From NCBI GenBank assembly GCA_023443515.1, contig JAEZUC010000122.1, positions 1 to 64,000 of the forward strand: 64,000 bases of DNA, given 5' to 3'. A program made the position numbers and the translations under genes. Numbering within the stretch: the first letter of the stretch is position 1; each line of letters starts with the position of its first letter. This stretch comes from Bacillota bacterium. Its GTDB lineage: Bacteria; Bacillota; Clostridia; Acetivibrionales; DSM-1351. The notes below the pieces were generated by a model that saw nothing but the letters and a program-made list of their open reading frames with translations, searched no databases and was not told where the DNA came from. Shown one piece after another: positions 45,838 through 54,547 of this stretch.

Positions 45838-47224
45838 TATGTCATTAACTAAGGTAAAAATGCCTGAGCAGGAGCCGGACATAAGAAACAAGAACTTTAA
45901 AGAGGTAGCACTTGGATACGATGAGCAGATGGCTATTGAAGAGGCACAGAGATGCCTCAACTGCAAGCACAAGCCATGTGTTTCAGGCTGCCCTGTTAAC
46001 GTACAAATACCTGAGTTTATCCAGCTTGTAGCAGAAGGTAAATTTGAGGAAGCATATAATAAAATAAGAGAAACCAACAGCCTGCCTGCTGTCTGTGGAA
46101 GAGTTTGTCCGCAGGAGTCCCAGTGTGAAATGGTGTGTGTAAGAACTAAAAAGGGTGAATCTGTTGGGATAGGTCGACTTGAAAGGTTCGTAGCTGATTG
46201 GTACATGCAGAATGTAAAGTCTATCGTTAACAAGCCTGAAAGTAATGGTATAAAGGTGGCTGTAGTTGGATCAGGCCCTGCCGGACTTACCTGTGCAGGA
46301 GACCTTGCAAAAATGGGATACGAAGTAACAATTTTTGAAGCCTTCCACGTACCCGGTGGGGTTCTTATGTATGGAATTCCTGAGTTCCGTCTTCCAAAGG
46401 CTTTGGTTCAGCAGGAAATCCAAACAGTAAAGGACCTGGGGGTTGATATACAGACTAATATGGTAATAGGAAAGGTACTTTCCATTGAAGATCTTAAAGC
46501 AGACGGCTACAAGGCAGTATTTATAGGCTCCGGTGCCGGCCTGCCAAGCTTTATGGGTATACCCGGAGAAAACTACAACGGAGTCTACTCTGCAAATGAG
46601 TTTTTAACAAGAATAAACCTTATGGGTGCATACAAGTTCCCAAGTACAGATACCCCGGTGTTTGTAGGTAAAAATGTTGCAGTAGTAGGTGGCGGTAATG
46701 TTGCTATGGATGCTGCCAGAAGCGCAAAGCGTCTCGGAGCTGAGAATGTTTACATCATATACAGACGTTCCGAAGCAGAAATGCCTGCAAGACTTGAAGA
46801 AGTTCATCATGCCAAGGAAGAGGGAATAATTTTCAAGGTTCTGACTAATCCTAAACAGATTATAGGAACAGAGGACGGATGGGTAAAAGGAATGGAATGT
46901 GTGGAAATGGAGCTTGGCGAGCCTGACAAGTCGGGAAGGAGACGTCCTGTAGAAAAGAAAGGCTCAGAACATGTTGTAGACCTTGAAACTATTATAATAG
47001 CAATAGGACAATCTCCAAATCCCCTTATATCATCCACTACCCCCGGACTTGACATACAATCGTGGGGCGGTATAATAGTTGAAGAAGAGACTGGTGCAAC
47101 AAGTAAGAGTGGAGTTTATGCCGGTGGTGATGCTGTTACCGGTGCGGCTACTGTTATATTGGCAATGGGTGCCGGAAAGAAAGCAGCTGAGGCTATAGAC
47201 GTATATATCCGGCAGAACCAATAA
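45830..47224 (+). CDS. nfnB: NfnB subunit, NADPH-dependent (GltD-like)
   Basis: The 464-residue glutamate-synthase-small-subunit-like flavoprotein has two N-terminal [4Fe-4S] motifs (CLNCKHKPCVSGCPVN and CGRVCPQESQCEMVC), FAD motif VVGSGPAGLTCAGDL and NADPH motif VVGGGNVAMDAARSA. I choose ATG 45830, six bases after GGGGGTG; it overlaps nfnA by eight bases, indicating translational coupling. Alone it could be called GltD, but no GltB is present and the partner is NfnA-like. Confidence 0.88.
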   Translation: MPNMSLTKVKMPEQEPDIRNKNFKEVALGYDEQMAIEEAQRCLNCKHKPCVSGCPVNVQIPEFIQLVAEGKFEEAYNKIRETNSLPAVCGRVCPQESQCEMVCVRTKKGESVGIGRLERFVADWYMQNVKSIVNKPESNGIKVAVVGSGPAGLTCAGDLAKMGYEVTIFEAFHVPGGVLMYGIPEFRLPKALVQQEIQTVKDLGVDIQTNMVIGKVLSIEDLKADGYKAVFIGSGAGLPSFMGIPGENYNGVYSANEFLTRINLMGAYKFPSTDTPVFVGKNVAVVGGGNVAMDAARSAKRLGAENVYIIYRRSEAEMPARLEEVHHAKEEGIIFKVLTNPKQIIGTEDGWVKGMECVEMELGEPDKSGRRRPVEKKGSEHVVDLETIIIAIGQSPNPLISSTTPGLDIQSWGGIIVEEETGATSKSGVYAGGDAVTGAATVILAMGAGKKAAEAIDVYIRQNQ

Positions 47225-47264
47225 GTCTTTTACAAACATAACAATATTTGTAGAGGAGATTTCA

Positions 47265-47705
47265 ATGAAGACATGGGTTTTGTATTACAGTAAAGGTGGA
47301 AATACCAAGAAAATCGCGGATGCAATTGCAGATGAGCTGAATGATGTATTGAAATCAGAACAGATTCCCCCTGCATATCCTCCTGAAAACGTTGCCTTAC
47401 TGTTTCTTGGTACAGGTGAATACGCAGGTAAGCCTGATAAAAAACTACTGGAATTTATCAGAACTTTAAACAAAGACAGAGTAAAAAATGTAGCTGTGTT
47501 TGGAACTAACGGAAAAGGTGTAGCAGGTTCTGCAATTGATACAATTAAATCACTCTTAAAAGAAAAGGGTATAAATGTTGTTGATGAATCCTTCTGTTGC
47601 AAGGGAAAGTATTTTATATTTGCAAACAGAAAAAGTCCTGATGCAAACGATATAAAAGCAGCAAAAGAGTACGCAAAAAGAGTTTACAATAGCATTAAAG
47701 CCTAG
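47265..47705 (+). CDS. Flavodoxin-like protein
   Basis: The 146-residue flavodoxin-fold protein begins with YYSKGGNTKKIADAIADEL, the FMN phosphate-binding loop, and has GTNGKG near residue 84. It is 40 bases after nfnB with AGAGGAG before the ATG, and is therefore likely co-expressed; it may carry electrons to or from NfnAB. The partner is inferred. A hairpin terminator follows. Confidence 0.82.
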   Translation: MKTWVLYYSKGGNTKKIADAIADELNDVLKSEQIPPAYPPENVALLFLGTGEYAGKPDKKLLEFIRTLNKDRVKNVAVFGTNGKGVAGSAIDTIKSLLKEKGINVVDESFCCKGKYFIFANRKSPDANDIKAAKEYAKRVYNSIKA

Positions 47706-47710
47706 AAAGC

Positions 47711-47750
47711 AAAGCATAGTGTCCGTTATCCGCGGTTGCTATGCTTTTCT
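47711..47750. terminator. Terminator shared by convergent genes
   Basis: aaagcatag (47711-47719) pairs with ctatgcttt (47739-47747), with additional tgtccg/cggttg-type pairing in the loop, followed by T-rich sequence on the plus strand. It covers the stop of the minus-strand gene that ends at 47726. Confidence 0.65.
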
Positions 47751-48739
47751 CTTTTCATTTTTTGAAGACACTTATCAACATCAATATCTACAGGAACCCA
47801 AGCACCCTCTTTCTGTACCAGAGTGTTAATAAGAAAATCCGTACCGTTGGTCAATTTTGCAAACTTGAACATGTATTTGTCCCCATTTACTCCGTCTACC
47901 ACAATTTCCTTGGTAAATTCATTCTGTTGAGGAACATACTGTTTCTTAATCAAACCACACCAATTTCCGTATACGATTTCCACATATGATTCCGCGTTAT
48001 GAGACCAGCCGTGATATGGAGCACAAAAGAAATCTTCCGGCATAAGAGATAAAGAATCAATATAGTACCTGTTATTTTCGTTTACAAGACACATCTCCGC
48101 AAAGTAATAGTTGAAAGATGTTCCGCCGGTACTTGTACCCTCAAGGATTTCCAATTCTAGAAAATAGCTGATGTCCTTGGGGTCTTCCGCTATTATCGGT
48201 ACTATTTTGATGAGGTTTATATGTCCTATACCCTGAAAAGAATCCAGATATTCATTGTAAGGCATTGATTTCTTGTTTCTCTCAGAAAGAAACTGATATG
48301 CTATAGGGTATGGCTCTTTGGCATAACCCACAGTGCCACAACCACCCGTTTTTTCATCTGTCAGGTTTTCAGACTGCTGAAGGACACTGAAATAGTTGAC
48401 TATGGTTTTAACCGGTGTATCCATCAAGGGGGCCGGAACTGTTCCTCCTTTAAAAGTTTCTGAAAAGGTGTTGGAATCAATAAAATTGTTATTCAGGGAC
48501 TTCTGAGTAGATGGCCTGAAATAAGTTTCATTGAAATTATTTCGTTTTTCTTTCATGATAGAAACAGTCTGTCTTGATAATACTTCATCAGTTTCTTTAA
48601 TTTGTTGTGATTCCTTGACATCTCCTCCGATTATACTTGTTTTGTGATTCTGATTGTCTACTCTTATACAGATTGTTGTTATGGCAAGAATTATTAGGAA
48701 CAATGACACTATAATTCCTGACTTATATATGTATTTCAT
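47726..48739 (-). CDS. Membrane-anchored protein of unknown function
   Basis: The 337-residue protein has one N-terminal membrane anchor (about residues 7-25), a low-complexity Ser/Thr/Asn/Lys linker to about residue 90, and an extracytoplasmic domain. Part of it (about 110-200) holds Cys-Gly-Tyr-rich and aromatic conserved-looking stretches (EPYPIAYQFLSERNKKSMPYNEYL), similar in flavour to clostridial NTF2-like surface domains, but I do not recognise a family. ATG 48739 follows TTGGGGG; an upstream TTG overlaps that site. Confidence 0.65.
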   Translation of the reverse strand: MKYIYKSGIIVSLFLIILAITTICIRVDNQNHKTSIIGGDVKESQQIKETDEVLSRQTVSIMKEKRNNFNETYFRPSTQKSLNNNFIDSNTFSETFKGGTVPAPLMDTPVKTIVNYFSVLQQSENLTDEKTGGCGTVGYAKEPYPIAYQFLSERNKKSMPYNEYLDSFQGIGHINLIKIVPIIAEDPKDISYFLELEILEGTSTGGTSFNYYFAEMCLVNENNRYYIDSLSLMPEDFFCAPYHGWSHNAESYVEIVYGNWCGLIKKQYVPQQNEFTKEIVVDGVNGDKYMFKFAKLTNGTDFLINTLVQKEGAWVPVDIDVDKCLQKMKREKHSNRG

Positions 48740-48912
48740 AAAAACCCCCAACTGATTATTACTATAAATATATTCATAATAAGCTCATACATGCTTGAAA
48801 ATACCCTTAATATATGCAAAAATTACTATTAATATATTTTATAATCTGTATTGTTTTTAAAAATAAAGGTAATTATTACTAATGAATACGAAAAAATAGT
48901 GAGGAGAAAATT

Positions 48913-50058
48913 ATGAGACTGATAACTGCAGGATTTGCACTTCTTACATATGCTTTACTTAATTATTACATCGGGCTGAGAGGACTAAAATCTATAAATA
49001 CCAAGGTTCCAGTAAATAAATATGCATACTGGGGTATTATTGCCGTACTGGCTTCTACATTTTTTGTGGGAATGTTAGGAGGCAAACACTTTCCAGAATG
49101 GATTGAACGTGCAGTTAACACTGTGGGAGGTTACTGGCTGGCTGCATTTGTATATTTTATAGGGTTTGTTGTCATATTGGATGTTTTCAGAATTCTTGGA
49201 AGAAAACTAAATATTCTTCCTGGCTTCCTAAGAGACAGAGCCTGGCTTGTGGCAGTGGCGGTAGTGTTATTGGTAGGGATTATTCTTACTGTGGGAACAT
49301 ACAATGCCGTTGTACCAAGAGTTGTTTCATATGCTGTCAGTATTGATAAAAAGGCAGCAGATATGAAGCAGTTAAAGTGTGCCATGATTTCAGACGTGCA
49401 TCTTGGAGATACTATAGGCAGGGACAGGCTTCGCATAGCAGTAGAGAAGATAAATTCTCTTAATCCTGATATAGCAGTTATAACAGGAGATTTAATTGAC
49501 AGAGAAATAGAACCCGTCAAAAAGGCAAATATGTTGGAGGAGCTGAAAGGACTTAAAACCAGATTCGGTGCTTATGTCATAATGGGAAATCATGAATACT
49601 ATTCAAATGATGTTGAAGAGATAACCAGAATGTGTGAGGAAAGCGGGCTGGTGGTTCTAAGAGATAAATATGTTAAGGTTAACAACAGCTTTTATCTGGT
49701 AGGACGTGAGGACTATATGGCAAATAGCAGTGGCTACCATAGAGAAGAACTTAGTAACCTTTTGGAGGGTGTAGATAAAAGTCTGCCGGTTATAGTGCTT
49801 GACCATCAACCAAAAGATCTGACAGAATCCAGGTCAGAAGGTGTGGATTTACAACTTTCAGGCCATACACATGCCGGACAGTTCTTTCCTATAAACATTG
49901 TAACAAGTGGCATTTTCGAAGAAGATCACGGTTATCTAAAGGACGGCAATTTTAATCTTATAGTATCCTGCGGATACGGAACATGGGGCCCCACAGTCCG
50001 TATCGGTAGCAGGTCAGAAGTCCTTGATATAAATATCAATTTTAATCATTCTTCTTAA
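48913..50058 (+). CDS. Membrane-anchored metallophosphoesterase
   Basis: The 381-residue protein has about four N-terminal membrane helices (to residue 130) and a calcineurin-type phosphoesterase domain with the motifs ISDVHLGD, ITGDLID, MGNHEYY and LSGHTHAG, giving the dinuclear metal site. The architecture matches YkuE/YaeI-like proteins, some of which act on lipids. GAGGAG precedes the ATG. The 3' end overlaps the convergent exporter gene by 17 bases. Confidence 0.9.
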   Translation: MRLITAGFALLTYALLNYYIGLRGLKSINTKVPVNKYAYWGIIAVLASTFFVGMLGGKHFPEWIERAVNTVGGYWLAAFVYFIGFVVILDVFRILGRKLNILPGFLRDRAWLVAVAVVLLVGIILTVGTYNAVVPRVVSYAVSIDKKAADMKQLKCAMISDVHLGDTIGRDRLRIAVEKINSLNPDIAVITGDLIDREIEPVKKANMLEELKGLKTRFGAYVIMGNHEYYSNDVEEITRMCEESGLVVLRDKYVKVNNSFYLVGREDYMANSSGYHREELSNLLEGVDKSLPVIVLDHQPKDLTESRSEGVDLQLSGHTHAGQFFPINIVTSGIFEEDHGYLKDGNFNLIVSCGYGTWGPTVRIGSRSEVLDININFNHSS

Positions 50059-51220
50059 AACTGAACTTTGCTTTCTTTTTGGGCTTTTCAGGTTCGTTGG
50101 GCATATCAAAATTAAGTGCTTCTGCATATTTGGGGTAGTACATTTCAATTATATTTTTGATTGTTATTTTAATTGCGGAATACAGAGGAATAACTATTAT
50201 TAAACCTATGAAGCCGAATATAGGTATTATACCCATCAACAGAAGAATGACTGTCAGAGGGTGAATGTCCATGCTTTTTTTCATGACCTGAGGTGAAATA
50301 AAGTTATTATCTATCTGCTGAACAATAGTCATTACTATAAATATCTTTATTGCCATGAAGGGGTTGTCTGCCAGAGACAGAAGTATAGCAGGAACTATGC
50401 CTATCCATGGGCCGAAGAATGGAATAATACAGGTTATCATAGCAAAGATTGCCAGCAGTAAGGAGTATTTCAAGCCTATAATCAGATAACCGATATACAT
50501 CAGAAGTCCTATAAAGAAAGCCACCAGAAGTTGACCTGCAATATAGTTTGAAAGTACAAAATCTATATCTGTTAGAATCTTTCTCATATTGTCTTTTTGA
50601 GAAGCAGGAAAAAATCTTACTACACTGGGCATGAACTTATGCCCGTCTTTTAAGAAATAAAACAGTATGATCGGAAGAATTATAATTATTGAACCGATAT
50701 TTGTTATAGCGCCTATAAAGTTTATTGTATTCTTTCCTACACTCTTAGCAGCACTTTCCAGAAAATTTGAAACTTTATCTGCTAAATCTGAGGTCTGAAA
50801 ATTTGAAAAGTCAAAATAACTGAGCAAATTACTACTCAAAAGGTTATTAAGAGTATTTTCAGCCCTTTCATACAAGAAGGGAAGATTCTTTGCAAAGTCG
50901 TTAAACTGGGATTTGATGATTGACCCGGTATAGGAACTCAACAGTATCAATGCAGACAGAACAATAACAAAAGCAAGGATTATTGCCCATATGTGAGGAA
51001 TCCTTCCTTTTTCCAGCATTAGTACTATTGGCCTTAGGATATAGTATAACAAACCTCCGAAAAGTATAGGGAAGATTATTGAATATACAAAGCTCTGAAA
51101 GGGTGAGATAAAAAAATCTATCTTTCCGAACATATATATTATAAGTAAAGCAAGGAGTAGATAACAACCGTATCTGAAAAGCTTGCTCTTTAAAAGACTG
51201 CTGTTATTGTTTGAATCCAT
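50042..51220 (-). CDS. AI-2E family transporter (PerM-type)
   Basis: The 392-residue polytopic protein has about seven to eight membrane helices. The family signatures FFGPWIGIVPAILLSL and IDNNFISPQVMKKSMDIHPLTVILLLMGI are clear. Members export autoinducer-2 or small solutes or act as sodium/proton antiporters, so the substrate is open. I choose ATG 51220, seven bases after GAGAGG; TTG further upstream is not supported. The last 17 bases overlap the end of the convergent metallophosphoesterase gene. Confidence 0.9.
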   Translation of the reverse strand: MDSNNNSSLLKSKLFRYGCYLLLALLIIYMFGKIDFFISPFQSFVYSIIFPILFGGLLYYILRPIVLMLEKGRIPHIWAIILAFVIVLSALILLSSYTGSIIKSQFNDFAKNLPFLYERAENTLNNLLSSNLLSYFDFSNFQTSDLADKVSNFLESAAKSVGKNTINFIGAITNIGSIIIILPIILFYFLKDGHKFMPSVVRFFPASQKDNMRKILTDIDFVLSNYIAGQLLVAFFIGLLMYIGYLIIGLKYSLLLAIFAMITCIIPFFGPWIGIVPAILLSLADNPFMAIKIFIVMTIVQQIDNNFISPQVMKKSMDIHPLTVILLLMGIIPIFGFIGLIIVIPLYSAIKITIKNIIEMYYPKYAEALNFDMPNEPEKPKKKAKFSFKKND

Positions 51221-51297
51221 AAATATACCTCTCCGTATAGTTTTATAGCCTGTTACAGCTAACATAAATTATAGAATTAAATAAACTATTATTCAAC

Positions 51298-52611
51298 CTA
51301 ATATTTGACTATCTCATACAAAGGGCCCTGCAGTATTAATGGGTTTTTATCTTTATTCAACCATTTTACGATTTTCAACAGATTTTGTCTGTCAGCTGAA
51401 ACGCATCCGTTAGTATATTTTATCGATACTGTAGGATTAGCTATGTGAAAAAATATGGCACTGCCCTTGTTCTTTACTCTTGAATTATTGTACTCGATAT
51501 TAAAAAACACATCATAAATACCATTTTTAACCTTGCTGAAGTTTTCAGAGGATTTCCATCTTCCGTTTGCAGGTTCGCGTTGGTGTGTATTATAATATTT
51601 TGACCCTGAATCATCTACCCATACATCCTTTGAGTCATATTTGTAAATATTAAGTCCTGTTTCAACCCTTGAAGTTTTTGAAAAACAGGTACCTATTGTA
51701 AAAGCGCCAACAGGTGTTTTATTATCCCCTTCCTGCTTATTTAAAGAAAAACCCTTTAAGCCTATGTATCCCGGTAAGTTCTTATGTATGTTTACCCATT
51801 CATTATTTTTCTTTTCATATGTACTGATTATTACATTTGAAGAATTAATTAATTGAGAGGTTACTACTACAAGTTGAGAAGTATCGGTTTCTTTAATACA
51901 TTTGAGACTCTCAATTTTGTTTTTATCCAGGGTATAGTTTACTTTGTCAAATCTACTCAGTGATGTATCCTGAGTTTTATAGTTTTTCCAGTCTATGTCC
52001 TCAAAATGCCACCATTCGGTACTTATGGTCTTAAAGCCTGAAGAAGTCATAGCCTTGGATAGAATGGTAAGATTCCTCCTTTGCTCAGAAGTCATTCCCT
52101 TATAGTTGGGAGAAGCTTTTACAGAGAAATTGTCAAAGCCTGTAGGCATTTTCAGTTCCTTTCCCTTACTGTCTACAAGTGTTACATCAACAGCAGCACC
52201 TCTGTTGTGCTTTGAGCCGGAGCCATAGGGATTTGCCACATATTTTTTATCAGGGGTGGCATCCCACATGATTTTTTGAACACTTAAAGGACGGTATGCA
52301 TCCCAGATTTTTATTTTGTAACCCTGCTTCATAACAAGGTTATTTGCCTTGATAAGTTTATCAAGAGTACCTTTGGTAAGAACGCAGGTAGGGGACGGAT
52401 ATAGGGTTTTGCCCGTAAAATTGTTACAGGTGGCATATTTCATATCTAGGACGAAGTTTTTTGTATAGTCCTTTACAAGAACCAGTTCTTTCTTGGAAAC
52501 ATTATTACCGCCGGCAGTAGACTGAACATTAACAGGGTAAATAAAAATAAATGAAAACAACAATAAAAAAGAAATGAGTGAACGCATTATGTATGGCTTA
52601 TGTTTTGTCAT
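51298..52611 (-). CDS. Exported M15 D,D-dipeptidase-like (VanX-type) / L,D-transpeptidase-like (YkuD) fusion
   Basis: The 437-residue exported protein has a signal peptide of about 32 residues. Residues about 42-215 are an M15D/VanX-type D-Ala-D-Ala dipeptidase: R107 (DAYRP), zinc ligands H135 and D142 (SKHNRGAAVD), E199 and H202 (EWWHFE). Residues about 245-437 are a YkuD-like (YafK subgroup) domain with EGDNKTPVGAF, H389 and nucleophile C403 (NGCVS). No domain appears broken. A single protein could thus trim D-Ala-containing ends and form L,D-cross-links at the wall. GGAAGGAG precedes the ATG. It sits between genes for transport and phosphatase proteins, with no van regulatory genes. Confidence 0.85.
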   Translation of the reverse strand: MTKHKPYIMRSLISFLLLFSFIFIYPVNVQSTAGGNNVSKKELVLVKDYTKNFVLDMKYATCNNFTGKTLYPSPTCVLTKGTLDKLIKANNLVMKQGYKIKIWDAYRPLSVQKIMWDATPDKKYVANPYGSGSKHNRGAAVDVTLVDSKGKELKMPTGFDNFSVKASPNYKGMTSEQRRNLTILSKAMTSSGFKTISTEWWHFEDIDWKNYKTQDTSLSRFDKVNYTLDKNKIESLKCIKETDTSQLVVVTSQLINSSNVIISTYEKKNNEWVNIHKNLPGYIGLKGFSLNKQEGDNKTPVGAFTIGTCFSKTSRVETGLNIYKYDSKDVWVDDSGSKYYNTHQREPANGRWKSSENFSKVKNGIYDVFFNIEYNNSRVKNKGSAIFFHIANPTVSIKYTNGCVSADRQNLLKIVKWLNKDKNPLILQGPLYEIVKY

Positions 52612-52753
52612 ATGTAAGGCTCCTTCCGTTATTTCAATTTTATCATACGTTGTACACGGAAAATATCAAATTAACGAATTTTTACCAGTTTATAATTAAA
52701 TATATTTTAAAACAATAACAAAGAGAAGTAATTATTTTCGGAGGTTGTTATAA

Positions 52754-53125
52754 ATGGCTTTTTCAAGCAGGACGGCAAGGTATCTGAAATACATACTGAT
52801 AGGCATAGCCGCTGGAGTGGCAAACGGCCTTTTTGGGTCTGGAGGGGGAACTATAGCTGTTCCCGCCATGGTATTCCTGCTGGATGCCGACGAACACAAG
52901 GCTCATGCTACGGCACTACTTATTATTCTGCCATTGACACTTGTGAGTGCCTATTTCTATTTGTCACATAATTATGTTGACTGGAACATAACATGGAAAG
53001 CAATGGTGGGAGGCGTTGTGGGAGGCGCCATAGGAGCTTTTCTTCTGAATAAATGCCCGTCAAATATTCTTCGAAAGATATTTGGAATATTTATGATACT
53101 TGCAGCAATAAGAATGATTTTTTAG
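52754..53125 (+). CDS. TSUP (TauE/SafE) half-transporter 1
   Basis: The 123-residue, four-helix protein carries GVANGLFGSGGGTIAVPAMVFLL, the N-terminal TSUP signature. Full TSUP exporters have about 250 residues and two such halves; this is one half. CGGAGG precedes the ATG. The second half follows 24 bases later in its own frame. TSUP proteins move sulfite, sulfonates or organic acids; the substrate is unknown. Confidence 0.85.
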   Translation: MAFSSRTARYLKYILIGIAAGVANGLFGSGGGTIAVPAMVFLLDADEHKAHATALLIILPLTLVSAYFYLSHNYVDWNITWKAMVGGVVGGAIGAFLLNKCPSNILRKIFGIFMILAAIRMIF

Positions 53126-53149
53126 AATTTATTTTAAATCGGAGGGACT

Positions 53150-53524
53150 ATGATAGTTATCTTAATAGGTCTTGCAGCAGGAATAATAAGCGGTATGGGA
53201 ATAGGAGGGGGAGCAATACTTATACCTGCGCTTGTAATTTTCGTTAAACCCGAGCAGCACATAGCACAAAGTGTAAACTTGCTTTTCTTTATTCCTACTG
53301 CTATTGTCGCCCTTGCAATACATATGAAAAACAAAAATGTAAACTTTAGAATGGGCATACCAATAGTTGTTTCGGGACTTGGAGGAGCAGTGCTTGGGTC
53401 TAAGCTGGCACTTGCCATGAACGGAGCAACTTTAAAGCATATTTTTGGGATTTTCCTTCTTTTAATGGGTTTATATGAAATTTTCGGAAAAGGCAAGGTG
53501 AAAAAGATAAAGAATAACGGCTAA
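53150..53524 (+). CDS. TSUP (TauE/SafE) half-transporter 2
   Basis: The 124-residue protein repeats the TSUP half with GLAAGIISGMGIGGGAILIPALVIF and four membrane helices. It has its own GGAGGG ribosome binding site four bases before the ATG. With the preceding gene it very likely assembles a complete transporter as a heteromer. A short charged Lys tail (KVKKIKNNG) ends the protein. Confidence 0.85.
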   Translation: MIVILIGLAAGIISGMGIGGGAILIPALVIFVKPEQHIAQSVNLLFFIPTAIVALAIHMKNKNVNFRMGIPIVVSGLGGAVLGSKLALAMNGATLKHIFGIFLLLMGLYEIFGKGKVKKIKNNG

Positions 53525-53552
53525 GATAATATGTAACTCGATTATATTTGTG

Positions 53553-53561
53553 TGATATAAT
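53553..53561 (+). promoter_or_regulatory. Extended -10 promoter of the moxR operon
   Basis: TGATATAAT (TGnTATAAT) lies 33 bases before the MoxR start. No convincing -35. Confidence 0.5.
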
Positions 53562-53594
53562 TGTGGGAAAAGTTACTAAAGGTGGGTAAAATAT

Positions 53595-54539
53595 ATGGAG
53601 CTTGGAGATATAGGATTAGTCGTACATAGGATAAAAGAAAACGTTTCAAAAGTAATCGTAGGTAAGGAAGATATAATTGATTTGTCATTAATTTGCATAA
53701 TTACGGGAGGGCATATGCTTTTAGAGGATGTCCCCGGAACAGGGAAAACGGTATTTGCAAGAGCATTGGCTGCCTCCCTTGACTGCAGTTTTAGGCGTAT
53801 ACAGTTTACACCTGACCTATTGCCGTCTGATGTTACAGGTATAAATTTTTACAGCCAGAAGGAAAGTAATTTTACTTTCAGACCCGGCCCTGTATTTTCC
53901 AACATTGTGCTTGCAGATGAGATTAACCGTGCCACTCCCCGTACTCAGTCCTCAATGTTGGAATGTATGGAGGAAAAACAGGTTACAATTGACGGTGAAA
54001 CAAGAAAACTTGCTGCTCCGTTTTTCGTTATAGCTACTCAGAATCCCATAGAAATACAGGGAACATTTCCGTTGCCGGAGGCCCAACTGGACAGGTTTTT
54101 GATTAAAACCTCAATGGGGTATCCCGATACCAAGTCTTCAATAGATATTCTCAAGAGGTTCAAGGAAAATAACCCTCTTTCGGAATTAAAGTCAGTTGTA
54201 TCAGCAACCGAAATAAATGAAGCATCAGAGATATACTCAAAAGTAAAGGTTTCAGAGGATATAATGGAGTACATAATAAATATTGCAGAAGCAACAAGGA
54301 AACATTCAGGGGTTCATCTGGGAGTCAGCCCAAGAGGTACGTTGTCTTTGATGAAAGCCGCACAGGTTCACGCTCTGCTTAAAAACCGTACATTTGTCAC
54401 GCCTGATGATATTAAGGCCATGGCAGTTCCTGTTCTGGCACACAGAATAATACCAAAAGGCCTTACAGCCGATAATAGCAATCCCGGAGAGAAAATTATC
54501 AATAATATTTTAGAACAGACAGCGGTTCCGCTTGAATAG
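53595..54539 (+). CDS. MoxR-family AAA+ ATPase
   Basis: The 314-residue ATPase has Walker A EDVPGTGKT, Walker B VLADEINRA, sensor ATQNPIEIQGTFPLPEAQLDRF and a C-terminal lid. MoxR proteins act as chaperones that mature partner complexes; the downstream DUF58 protein is the standard partner. First gene of a three-gene operon. AGGTGGG precedes the ATG. Confidence 0.94.
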   Translation: MELGDIGLVVHRIKENVSKVIVGKEDIIDLSLICIITGGHMLLEDVPGTGKTVFARALAASLDCSFRRIQFTPDLLPSDVTGINFYSQKESNFTFRPGPVFSNIVLADEINRATPRTQSSMLECMEEKQVTIDGETRKLAAPFFVIATQNPIEIQGTFPLPEAQLDRFLIKTSMGYPDTKSSIDILKRFKENNPLSELKSVVSATEINEASEIYSKVKVSEDIMEYIINIAEATRKHSGVHLGVSPRGTLSLMKAAQVHALLKNRTFVTPDDIKAMAVPVLAHRIIPKGLTADNSNPGEKIINNILEQTAVPLE

Positions 54540-54547
54540 GAGGAAGT

